A DNA stretch of 58,509 bases from a bacterium (GTDB lineage Bacteria > Vulcanimicrobiota > Xenobia > Xenobiales > JADMJV01): contig JASBRJ010000135.1 in NCBI GenBank assembly GCA_030149525.1, forward strand, positions 1-58,509, read 5' to 3'. The notes beneath the pieces were generated by a model. It worked only from the letters and a program-made list of their open reading frames with translations, was not told the DNA's origin and did no database searches. Position 1 is the stretch's first letter; every line of letters begins with the position of its first letter. This document shows positions 49,804-57,365 of this stretch, piece after piece. Made by a program: the position numbers and the translations under genes.

Positions 49804-51943
49804 CCCCCTCGGGAAGAGGGAAGAGCGGGTCGAGACGGTGCGCTTCTCGGAGATAGTATAAAGCTTCTTCGTTGCGGCCTTGATAATAGAGGCTCACACC
49901 CAAACCATGAAGCCCTCGGGGGCCCTTTTGGCCTTCCAGGATGAAGCGATAAAGGGGCTCGGTCTCCTTGGGATACCGGTAGGGGGTCAAGGTGTCCGCT
50001 ATGAGAAAAAAGAGTTGTGCCAGTTGAGTCCTTAACTTATCTGCGTGGCCTTTGTGGGCGAGTTTGAACTGTTCCAGGGGGTACTGGCGCAGAGCGGCCC
50101 CGGCCCACCGGCTGAAGGCTTCGCGGTCCCCCTGAGAGGCCGCGATGGTGATCAGTCCGTGGTAGATAAGAGGTCGATTAAAGGGGTCGAGGCTAAGAGC
50201 TTTCTCAAAGTTTTTCCGGGCCTCATCAACGCGGCCCCTCTGATAAAAGAAGTCGCCCGCAAGCTGGTAAGATTGGGCGTTGTGAGGGGCCGATTTGAGC
50301 ACACGGTCGACCAGCGGTTCCAACAGATCGAGCAACCGCTCCCTAGCCTTCTGGTCTTCCGACTGGCCGGAGAGAAAAAGACCCGTTTCCAGGCCCTTTA
50401 GAGCCGGCTTGGACCAGTGGGGGAGCGCGTGGGAAATGCGGAGAGAATTCTCCATAAGAAGTTGGTCGTCGTAGCTTGCTCGAGCTGATTCAAAATCTCG
50501 CTGAAGAAGCCCCACGTAGAGCAGCGGAAAGATGGCTAAAGCAAGGGCGTAGGTGGGCCTAAACGGTTTGGCCCGGGTGGGGTCTTCGGGGGCGGGTCCG
50601 TGGAGCACCGCGCCAACAAAGGCAAGTGTTATCCACACATAAGCGAACTGGTAGGTGACGTCCACCTGGGCTTGCACGAGGCCTGCTCCAAATCCCACCA
50701 GGGCAAAAGACTGCGTTATAGATAAGGTTCGTTGGCCGGCGACGCGTCGTGCCAGTGCGGCCAGGCCTAGGAGAAAGAGCGTCGCTCCAACCCAACCCAA
50801 TTCGGAGGCCAGTTCCAAAAAGCTGTTATGGGGCGAGTCACTGTAATAATAATAGTGTTTCTGATGTTGAGGGTAGTAGTCTGAGAAGCCATCTGGCCCC
50901 GTACCGAGAATCGGATGATCGTTTGCAATATCCAAGGCCGCTTCCCAGAACTCTAGTCGAGATTTTGTGGAGTTGTCGAACTGAACCAGATTGTCCATCC
51001 TGGATTTGGCATTGTGGCCGAGGTCGGTGGCCGTCTTGGAATGACCCACCATCAGAACCACGAGACCAGCCAGTGCCATGGCTTGCAGGCATCGCAATTG
51101 AGGTGATTTGGACCGCCGAAAAAACGCACATTCAAAGAAGGCAGGAAGCTGAGTGGCCACAGCCCAGCAGGCGATGAAACCCGGGCCGCCCAGTTGGTCG
51201 CGAAGGGATAGCAGAAGAGCGGCTAGTCCCAAGAGAGTCAGTGCCCAGGCCAAAACTCGTTTCCACCCGACGGATTGGGCCAAAAGTGTGACAATCCCGA
51301 GGGTTGTAAGGGTAAGGATCCAACAGGCTCGAGAATAGGTGAGAGCGAGGCTTGCCAAAGTCAGTCCGCAGGTAATAAGTGAAACGGGAAGATACCTTTT
51401 GTCTCCCAGAAGTAGATCCTGGAGCAGCAAGGGGAGCAACAAAAGAAGCCAGTTCGAATAAACGTTGGCTAAAAGGAAGGGGCCTGTGACGCGAATGACA
51501 TCGTCATTGAAGACCATGGGCAAAAGTGAGAGCACAGCGACACCGGTGACCGGCCCGTGAAAGAGTCCGAGCTTTCTCTTCATGCAGAAATTGCGCGGAT
51601 AGAGCTTAACTGTACAAAGAAAAATAAGCACCGCAGCCAGCCACGTCTGAGAAAAGAGAAGGGCATCGAATAGCTTGCCGCCGGCAGCGCTTGATAGAAA
51701 GACCCAGGTGAGAAACAGGCAGGTGGTCACGGACAGCGGATTGAGCCGAGGCTTGGCCGGCAGGCTTGCCACAAAAGCTGAAATCGCTAGGACCAGAAGC
51801 AGGGTACGATTGGAGTCAAAGAGCCCCGGCTTCAAGAGAACAAGAGGATTGGAATCGGAAAAGTCGAGATAAAGACCCACCATGGCTATCAGGGGCAGGC
51901 ACCACAGAAGCAGAAGAAAAGCTTCGGAAATCCGACGACTCAT
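49793..51943 (-). CDS. O-antigen-ligase/polymerase-family membrane protein with C-terminal TPRs
   Basis: The 716-residue protein has about 12 membrane helices over residues 5-480 and a Wzy_C/WaaL-type periplasmic loop (residues about 320-395: SRLEFWEAALDIANDHPILGTGPDG, then YSDSPHNSFLELASELGWVG) with conserved Arg and His. About 560-715 hold TPR units (SYQLAGDFFYQRGRVDEARKNFEKALSLDPFN; GLGVSLYYQGRNEEALYYL). Members of this family transfer glycan from undecaprenyl diphosphate to lipid A or another acceptor, or polymerise repeat units. Standard WaaL lacks the TPR tail. It anchors the glycan locus. Confidence 0.9.
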   Translation of the reverse strand: MSRRISEAFLLLLWCLPLIAMVGLYLDFSDSNPLVLLKPGLFDSNRTLLLVLAISAFVASLPAKPRLNPLSVTTCLFLTWVFLSSAAGGKLFDALLFSQTWLAAVLIFLCTVKLYPRNFCMKRKLGLFHGPVTGVAVLSLLPMVFNDDVIRVTGPFLLANVYSNWLLLLLPLLLQDLLLGDKRYLPVSLITCGLTLASLALTYSRACWILTLTTLGIVTLLAQSVGWKRVLAWALTLLGLAALLLSLRDQLGGPGFIACWAVATQLPAFFECAFFRRSKSPQLRCLQAMALAGLVVLMVGHSKTATDLGHNAKSRMDNLVQFDNSTKSRLEFWEAALDIANDHPILGTGPDGFSDYYPQHQKHYYYYSDSPHNSFLELASELGWVGATLFLLGLAALARRVAGQRTLSITQSFALVGFGAGLVQAQVDVTYQFAYVWITLAFVGAVLHGPAPEDPTRAKPFRPTYALALAIFPLLYVGLLQRDFESARASYDDQLLMENSLRISHALPHWSKPALKGLETGLFLSGQSEDQKARERLLDLLEPLVDRVLKSAPHNAQSYQLAGDFFYQRGRVDEARKNFEKALSLDPFNRPLIYHGLITIAASQGDREAFSRWAGAALRQYPLEQFKLAHKGHADKLRTQLAQLFFLIADTLTPYRYPKETEPLYRFILEGQKGPRGLHGLGVSLYYQGRNEEALYYLREAHRLDPLFPLPEGVKE

Positions 51944-52003
51944 GAGGGCTGCGGGAACAGCCTGCTAGAGGAGAAGAATCTTGGACCACAAATCGCTGAA
52001 GCC

Positions 52004-52663
52004 ATGTTTGATACGGATTATCATCGAGTAGAGCAACTCCTCCTAGCAAACCAAAGAGAGCTGCCCTGGTTTCGGTTCCGGACTCAAAGATTTTTGAAAC
52101 GATTCTTCGATCTCTCCGTCGGTAGCTTTTTGCTGGTAGTGTCTTTGCCGGTCATGGCAATCACGGCTCTAGCGGTCAAAATGACCAGTCCCGGGCCCGC
52201 TCTTTTTATCCAAACTCGCCTTAAGCACGGGGCAAAACCGTTCCGAATGTTGAAGTTTCGGACCATGACCGATAGTCCGTCTCACGAACTGAAAGAGGTG
52301 ACCGGAAGCGACCCGCGTTTGACCTCCATTGGAGCTTTCTTACGAGCTTCAAGACTCGATGAACTTCCCCAACTCGTGCATGTGCTCCGAGGAGAGATGA
52401 GTCTCGTGGGCCCTCGACCGGACGTACCGCAGAACCTCTCCAGATATACCGATTCCCAATTGCTCCGTTTTGCCATGCCCCAGGGGTGTACAACCTGGGG
52501 CGTCATCCGCGGGGGGCTGCTCAACGATTGGAGCACTCGACAAGACATGAATGCCGAATATGTTTGGAAGTGGTCCTTTGGCCTCGACCTCAAGATTCTG
52601 ATCAAGACAGTTTATGTTCTGTTGGCCCAGAAAGGAACCGAGCCGGAGTCGGCGGAGAATTGA
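52004..52663 (+). CDS. Undecaprenyl-phosphate sugar transferase (initiating glycosyltransferase)
   Basis: The 219-residue protein is a PF02397-type bacterial sugar transferase with one membrane helix (about 35-60: LSVGSFLLVVSLPVMAITALAVKMTS). Marks are KRFFDLSVG, GPALFIQTR, FRMLKFRTM, RLTSIGAFLRASRLDELPQLVHVLRGEMSLVGPRPD (the catalytic Asp-Glu pair) and a C-terminal WSTRQDMNAEYV. It transfers a sugar 1-phosphate to undecaprenyl phosphate, the first step of glycan assembly. The short form lacks the multi-spanning N-terminal domain of WbaP. Its stop overlaps the WbqC-like start by TTGA. Confidence 0.93.
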   Translation: MFDTDYHRVEQLLLANQRELPWFRFRTQRFLKRFFDLSVGSFLLVVSLPVMAITALAVKMTSPGPALFIQTRLKHGAKPFRMLKFRTMTDSPSHELKEVTGSDPRLTSIGAFLRASRLDELPQLVHVLRGEMSLVGPRPDVPQNLSRYTDSQLLRFAMPQGCTTWGVIRGGLLNDWSTRQDMNAEYVWKWSFGLDLKILIKTVYVLLAQKGTEPESAEN

Positions 52664-53334
52664 GAGTCACTATTCATCAGCCCCAGTACCTTCCGTATTT
52701 GGGATTTTTTCATAAGGTGAAGCGTTGCGATGTTTTTATCGCGCTCGACGATGTTCAGTTCCAAAAGAACGGACTGCAGAATCGTAATAAGATAAAGAAC
52801 GCCAACGGCTGGCAATGGTTAACAGTCCCGGTCAAGCATCGCCTGGAGCAATCCATCAACGAGGTGGAGATCAACGCCCGGCAGAGGTGGGGTCAGAAGC
52901 ATTGGAACGCTCTCAAGACGAACTATTCCAAGGCCGAATATTTCTCCCCTTATGCGACCGAACTCGAGGCACTCTTGACCTCGTCCTGGAGCAAGCTCTG
53001 CCCTCTGAATATGGCGTTGACCGAGTGGGCCTTCAAGCATCTCGCTCTCACCCCGAAAATCGTCTATTCCTCGGAGCTTGATGTTGGGGGAGAGAGCACC
53101 GACCGCCTGGTGAATCTTTGCAAGGCCGTAGGGGGAGATTGCTATCTTTCCGGTCCGGGCGGCAAGCGGTACTTGCGGGAGGAAGCGTTCCCCCAGGCAG
53201 GTTTGACTCTGGAGTATCAGCAGTTCGAACACCCCACCTATCCGCAGATGTTTCCTAAAAGCGACTTCGTCCCTTACATGTCGATTGTGGACGCCTTATT
53301 CTGCTGTGGGCCGGAGGCCAGGCACTTGCTCTGA
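52660..53334 (+). CDS. WbqC-like protein
   Basis: The TTG at 52660 overlaps the upstream stop (TTGA). The 224-residue product begins RVTIHQPQYLPYLGFFHKV, the conserved opening of the WbqC family (PF08889), with FIALDDVQFQKNGLQNRNKIK and LTVPVKHRL following. Near the end is YLSGPGGKRYLREEAF, then FPKSDFVPYMSIVDALFCCG, typical of the family. WbqC-like proteins are encoded in O-antigen and capsule loci; their reaction is not settled. A longer frame to the left would overlap the sugar transferase, so it is rejected. It converges on the PIG-L gene with a 6-base gap. Confidence 0.9.
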   Translation: MRVTIHQPQYLPYLGFFHKVKRCDVFIALDDVQFQKNGLQNRNKIKNANGWQWLTVPVKHRLEQSINEVEINARQRWGQKHWNALKTNYSKAEYFSPYATELEALLTSSWSKLCPLNMALTEWAFKHLALTPKIVYSSELDVGGESTDRLVNLCKAVGGDCYLSGPGGKRYLREEAFPQAGLTLEYQQFEHPTYPQMFPKSDFVPYMSIVDALFCCGPEARHLL

Positions 53335-53340
53335 CCTTGC

Positions 53341-53973
53341 TCAGTAGATGGTGCGAATGAGTTCGAACGCCTCGGCATAAAGGCAGCCTATCTGAGCGCC
53401 GCGCACCCGAGCCAGCCCTTTGATGAAGCCGTCGTCGATGTAGCTTCGAAACTGCTGAGATTTATATTCGGCGATAGCCGCACATTTCTTGAGAACATGT
53501 TTTTCCTCCAGGCGGAAAAACGCGGTCGAGCTGAACTCGATGCTGTCCCAGGGGAGATCGTAGCCGAGGCAGGTGTAGTGCTTGAAGGCTCTGAGGCCTT
53601 CGGCGTAGATGGCGTGATGATCCTGATGAAGAGCGTATTTGCAGGGCATAAAGACCACGTCGGGATCGATTCGAGTGCGCAGCTGGACCAGTTCTTCCAG
53701 AATATCTTGACGGTGCTGGTTGAACTTCCGCACAGGATAGTCTCGAACAATAAGATTCTCAAGTTTAATGCCTAGTTTCTTGGTGGCCGCCACAACTTCA
53801 TGGCGAAGAGCGTCGCGTGGGAAGCCCTCCGGGACGCTCTCTTCGCAGGCGCTGAAAGCCACATAAGTGATTTCCGCCCCGGTATCGAGGTAGCGAGCCA
53901 GCGTGCCGCCGCAGCCCAATTCTCCATCATCGGTGTGGGGAGCCAGCACCAGTACTTTCTCTGCGTTGACCAT
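53341..53973 (-). CDS. PIG-L family N-deacetylase
   Basis: The 210-residue protein has the LmbE/PIG-L marks: VLVLAPHTDDGELGCGGTLARY (AHPDDE-like, with HTDDGE) and CKYALHQDHHAIYAEGL, the second metal-binding cluster (HQDHH). Known members remove the N-acetyl group from GlcNAc-type sugars such as GlcNAc-PI or bacillithiol and mycothiol intermediates. The ATG at 53973 follows GGGAG; a longer frame would run into the opposite-strand acyltransferase. It lies 20 bases downstream of the LpxD-like gene on the same strand, so the two are probably co-transcribed. Confidence 0.93.
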   Translation of the reverse strand: MVNAEKVLVLAPHTDDGELGCGGTLARYLDTGAEITYVAFSACEESVPEGFPRDALRHEVVAATKKLGIKLENLIVRDYPVRKFNQHRQDILEELVQLRTRIDPDVVFMPCKYALHQDHHAIYAEGLRAFKHYTCLGYDLPWDSIEFSSTAFFRLEEKHVLKKCAAIAEYKSQQFRSYIDDGFIKGLARVRGAQIGCLYAEAFELIRTIY

Positions 53974-53993
53974 GATCTTTACTCCCAAATACC

Positions 53994-54965
53994 CTATTGA
54001 AGGGTGGCTTGTTGGTGCAATCTCTTGAGAAAACCTCGTCTGCCGGCTAAGCTGCGGATCTCCTCGGCTGGTGAGCCCGCCCAGGTTTCTCCATCGGGAA
54101 CGTCCTTCATGACGACGCCGCCGAAGCCGACAACCACGTCGTTGCCGACCTTGGTTTTCTCTTTCACAATCGTATTCACAGCCAGCCAACACCTGTCACC
54201 AACTTGGGAGCCACCGCACAGAACGACTCCGGCCGTAAGCAGGGTGTCTTTGCCAACCTCGCAGTTGTGGCCGATGTGGCAGTAATGATCGAGTTTTGCG
54301 CCCCGTCTTATTCGAGTGGTTCCCAGGGTGGCTCGATCCACGTTGCAGAAGGGATAGATCTCCACGTCGTCTTCCAGGAGGACGTTACCGATATGTTCAA
54401 ACTTCTCACAACGACCGTCTTCTGCGCGGACAAACCCGAATCCGTCGGACCCGATGATCACATGCTCATGGATGATGACCCTGTCCTTGAGCACACTTCC
54501 ATGCTTGATACAGGAGTTGGAGCCGATGTGGCAGTCCTGTCCTATCTCCACCTTCTCAATGATGGCAAAGGCTCCCACACTTACGTTGGAACCGATCACC
54601 GCTTCCTGGTGCACCAAGGCGGTGGGATGGATTCCGGCGGAGCGCGGTGGCTTGAACAACCGGGACACGGCGCGTGCAAATTGTCGCTTGGGGTTGTCGA
54701 CAGCGATAAAGCAGGTTGTTGGCAGCAGGGATTCGGGCGGCACGAGTTGAGGATCGCAGAAAATCACCGAGACGCCACTGTTCATCAGTCTCTGCTCTTT
54801 GTCGGGAAGGCTACTTCTGATCCAGCTCAAAGCTCCCTTACAGTCGTCTAGGATGGAGGCGGCTCGATGAAAAGTTGCCGAGGTATTGCCTGAAACCTTC
54901 GCCCCGTCCGTGAGACCAGCTAAATCCTTGAGGCCGTACCCGACCGGGTCTGAGGCGTGCTGCAT
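53994..54965 (-). CDS. LpxD-like hexapeptide-repeat N-acyltransferase
   Basis: The 323-residue protein has an N-terminal alpha/beta segment (about 25-110, with CFIAVDNPKRQFARAVSRLF) like the uridine-binding LpxD domain, then left-handed beta-helix hexapeptides (GIHPTALVHQEAVIGSNVSVG to GRRG). It carries IIGSDGFGFV, NVDRATLGTTRI and KLDHYCHIGHNCEVG, aligned with LpxD's SDGFGY and IAHN (catalytic His). LpxD itself adds an acyl chain to the 2-amino group of UDP-3-acyl-glucosamine. The WAGSPAEEI end is more like sugar O- or N-acyltransferases. With the PIG-L gene next to it, it may acylate a freed amine in glycan synthesis; this is inference. Confidence 0.87.
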   Translation of the reverse strand: MQHASDPVGYGLKDLAGLTDGAKVSGNTSATFHRAASILDDCKGALSWIRSSLPDKEQRLMNSGVSVIFCDPQLVPPESLLPTTCFIAVDNPKRQFARAVSRLFKPPRSAGIHPTALVHQEAVIGSNVSVGAFAIIEKVEIGQDCHIGSNSCIKHGSVLKDRVIIHEHVIIGSDGFGFVRAEDGRCEKFEHIGNVLLEDDVEIYPFCNVDRATLGTTRIRRGAKLDHYCHIGHNCEVGKDTLLTAGVVLCGGSQVGDRCWLAVNTIVKEKTKVGNDVVVGFGGVVMKDVPDGETWAGSPAEEIRSLAGRRGFLKRLHQQATLQ

Positions 54966-55041
54966 TCTGAGATTTTATCTTAAGCGCCACAGTGAAGCAA
55001 ACAGAGTACCAAAGTCTTAACTCAAGAAAATGGGAGAGTCG

Positions 55042-56106
55042 ATGAAAAACGTATTAACCGTTGTGGGAGCGCGCCCTCAGTTCATAAAGGCTGCCATGAT
55101 CAGTCGGCAGATGCGAAATTCGAACCGGCTCAAGGAGATCATCGTTCACACCGGTCAACATTATGACGCGAATATGAGCGAAGTTTTCTTTCAGGAATTA
55201 GGGATTCCGCAACCGGATTTCCACTTAGGAATCTCCGGCGGCGGACACGGAGAAATGACCGGTAAGATGATGTGTGAACTGGAGCCGCTGTTCAGTCGCG
55301 TCCAACCGGACCTCGTGCTGGTTTACGGAGACACAAATTCGACGCTGGCGGCGGCTCTGGTGGCCTGCAAACTGCACATACCGGTCGCTCATGTGGAGGG
55401 AGGGTTGAGAAACCACGACCTCTCCATACCCGAAGAGGTCAATCGGGTGGTGACCGACCGCGTGAGTCGCCTGGTCTTCTATCCCACCGACCGGGCTCTT
55501 GAGAATCTTCTCGCTGAGGGCTTTGAAGGTTTCGGCTGCCGCTTGGTGAGGACGGGGGATCTGATGTACGATGCGGCCCTCTGTTTTCGCCCACCGGCTG
55601 GTCGACCTGCGCAAAGTTACGTCCTTTTAACTCTCCACCGGGCCTCAAACACAGAGCCCGAGAGCCTACCGGAAATCGTCTCTGCGCTCAATGAGATCGC
55701 TTGTGAAGGGAAACTGATTTTTCCAGTTCATCCAAGGACCAGGGGAGCTCTGTCTCGCCAGGGTCTCACTCTTCATCCCAACATCGAGCAACTGGAGCCG
55801 GTGGGATACCTTGAGATGCTGAGCCTTTTGGACGGCTGTGAAAAAGTGATCACCGACAGTGGGGGGCTGCAGAAAGAGGCCTACGCCTATGGAAAGACGG
55901 GGCTGGTTCTCATGGAACACACTCCGTGGGAGGAACTGGTGGAGGAGCAATATCTCCGTACAACCGCCATCAAGCAAACGGCGATTCTCGAGAATTGGCG
56001 GAAAGTGAGCGGGCTCAAACCTTCAGGGCGACTTCTTTATGGGGACGGGAACTCGGCCCGAATGGTGATTCAGGCGCTGGAGGAGTTCTTATCCTCCTCG
56101 CTTTGA
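55042..56106 (+). CDS. wecB: UDP-N-acetylglucosamine 2-epimerase (non-hydrolysing)
   Basis: The 354-residue enzyme interconverts UDP-GlcNAc and UDP-ManNAc. Marks are VVGARPQFIKAAMISRQM, VHTGQHYDANMSEVFFQEL, VYGDTNSTLAAALVAC, VAHVEGGLRNHDLSIPEEVNRVVTD, VLLTLHRASNTE and ITDSGGLQKEAYAYGKTGLVL, which contains the allosteric and active-site residues. I prefer the ATG at 55042, with GGGAG 5 bases upstream; an ATG at 55030 is an alternative. It is divergent from the LpxD-like gene, and its 3' end overlaps the opposing glycosyltransferase gene by 18 bases. Confidence 0.93.
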   Translation: MKNVLTVVGARPQFIKAAMISRQMRNSNRLKEIIVHTGQHYDANMSEVFFQELGIPQPDFHLGISGGGHGEMTGKMMCELEPLFSRVQPDLVLVYGDTNSTLAAALVACKLHIPVAHVEGGLRNHDLSIPEEVNRVVTDRVSRLVFYPTDRALENLLAEGFEGFGCRLVRTGDLMYDAALCFRPPAGRPAQSYVLLTLHRASNTEPESLPEIVSALNEIACEGKLIFPVHPRTRGALSRQGLTLHPNIEQLEPVGYLEMLSLLDGCEKVITDSGGLQKEAYAYGKTGLVLMEHTPWEELVEEQYLRTTAIKQTAILENWRKVSGLKPSGRLLYGDGNSARMVIQALEEFLSSSL

Positions 56107-57321
56107 GGACCACTTTTTTGCCGTTTCTAGAACGGCTCTCTCGAACTTGGAGCAGATGGCGGAAATGGTGTGGTGTTCGGCAATGAACTGCTGTCCACGT
56201 TGCCCCATGGCCTGTCGTTCTTCAGGACCGGCTCTCATGAGCTGAACCAGGCCGTCGGCGATCTCCTCCGGTTCGCCGGGAGTGACGCTCACTCCGGCCT
56301 TGGCTTGCTCCACCGGGTTGTTGACGGCGCCGCAGGCAAACAGGACGGGCCGACCGGAGGCCAGGTAGTCGAAGAGCTTGTTGGCACTGAGGCCGAATTT
56401 GTGAAGCTTCACCCTTGGGGTGCTGTAGATCAGGGCGTCGTGACGGGAAAGGATTCCCGGTACTTCAGATTTTGGGACCTGCTCCTTGAAGGTGACGTTG
56501 GAGAGGTTGAGCTCCCTGGCAATGCCTTCAAGACGCTCGCGATCCGGGCCACCTCCCTGGAGAATAATTTCGATAGGCTCCGAGCGTTGCTGCAAGATCC
56601 GGGCCGCTTGGAGAACAAATTCTAACCGATACTGGCGACTGATGGAACCGAGATAGATAGCCCGAAACGGACCGTCGAGAGGCTCGCGGGCTACTATCTC
56701 CATCCCGCTTCCGTTAGGGACCCAGAAGATGTTATCCGGGTCGGCCCCGAGCTCTTCTATGTGGGACATGGAGTTGGGGAGCAAAGTTACGATCCCGTCG
56801 GAGTATCTGTAGACGAATTTTTCGATAACCTCAAACAGAAGGTAGGCCGGATGGTATCGGGAGAGAGGATATTCCAGCAGCGCTTCGGGCCAAATGTCCC
56901 GTATTTCCGTGAGGGCGGGAAGACGCCAGTAACGGGAGAGCATCCAGGTAGCAAGCGGAGTGAGCGGGTGAACCGAGGAGCCCACTATCAGATCCGGCTT
57001 GGGGACCGAATGGGTCGTCCAGAAGAGGGCCGAGATGAGAAAGTTGAAAAAGAAGCTTATCATATTGAGCCCCCGGCGGGGACCGTTGCCATGATAGAAC
57101 GTTGTTCGAATCCAGACCCAACGGACCCCGTCCACGTATTCCACCACAGGCCGCCAGCCTTCGTGAACTCGATACTCGGAACCGTCGGAATGGGAGCGAC
57201 TGGTGGCCCACACCGTAACATCGTAGCCTCGCGAGTTCAGTTCTTGAGCCAGATCGTAGTGACGGGTGCCTCCACCCTGCTTCGGTTGAACTGCGTAGTG
57301 ATTGACCAGCCAGATATTCAC
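56089..57321 (-). CDS. Glycosyltransferase family 4, WbuB-like
   Basis: The 410-residue GT4 enzyme opens IWLVNHYAVQPKQGGGTRHYDLAQEL, typical of the WbuB-like group, with a DLIVGSSVHPLTPLATWML segment and EIRDIWPEALLEY. The C-terminal GT-B domain shows AIYLGSISRQYRLEFVLQAARIL, IILQGGGPDRERLEGIAREL and a nucleotide-sugar-binding segment SANKLFDYLASGRPVLF. WbuB-type enzymes transfer N-acetyl-L-fucosamine-like amino sugars, but the sugar here is unknown. One hydrophobic helix near 88-105 may associate it with the membrane. It overlaps wecB tail to tail by 18 bases. Confidence 0.92.
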   Translation of the reverse strand: MNIWLVNHYAVQPKQGGGTRHYDLAQELNSRGYDVTVWATSRSHSDGSEYRVHEGWRPVVEYVDGVRWVWIRTTFYHGNGPRRGLNMISFFFNFLISALFWTTHSVPKPDLIVGSSVHPLTPLATWMLSRYWRLPALTEIRDIWPEALLEYPLSRYHPAYLLFEVIEKFVYRYSDGIVTLLPNSMSHIEELGADPDNIFWVPNGSGMEIVAREPLDGPFRAIYLGSISRQYRLEFVLQAARILQQRSEPIEIILQGGGPDRERLEGIARELNLSNVTFKEQVPKSEVPGILSRHDALIYSTPRVKLHKFGLSANKLFDYLASGRPVLFACGAVNNPVEQAKAGVSVTPGEPEEIADGLVQLMRAGPEERQAMGQRGQQFIAEHHTISAICSKFERAVLETAKKWSSKRGG

Positions 57322-57365
57322 AACAACCGTTTACGAAAAAGAGACGGGGGGACCTCCCGCAAATC

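Noticed and set aside
52486-52659. Extended N-terminus for the WbqC-like gene
   Set aside because: It overlaps the sugar transferase; family members start directly at the RVTIHQPQYLP segment, and the TTGA overlap gives the start at 52660.
53974-54192. Extended N-terminus for the PIG-L gene
   Set aside because: The added residues are Arg-rich shadow of the acyltransferase gene; the ATG at 53973 has GGGAG upstream and the LAPHTDD motif starts 9 residues later.
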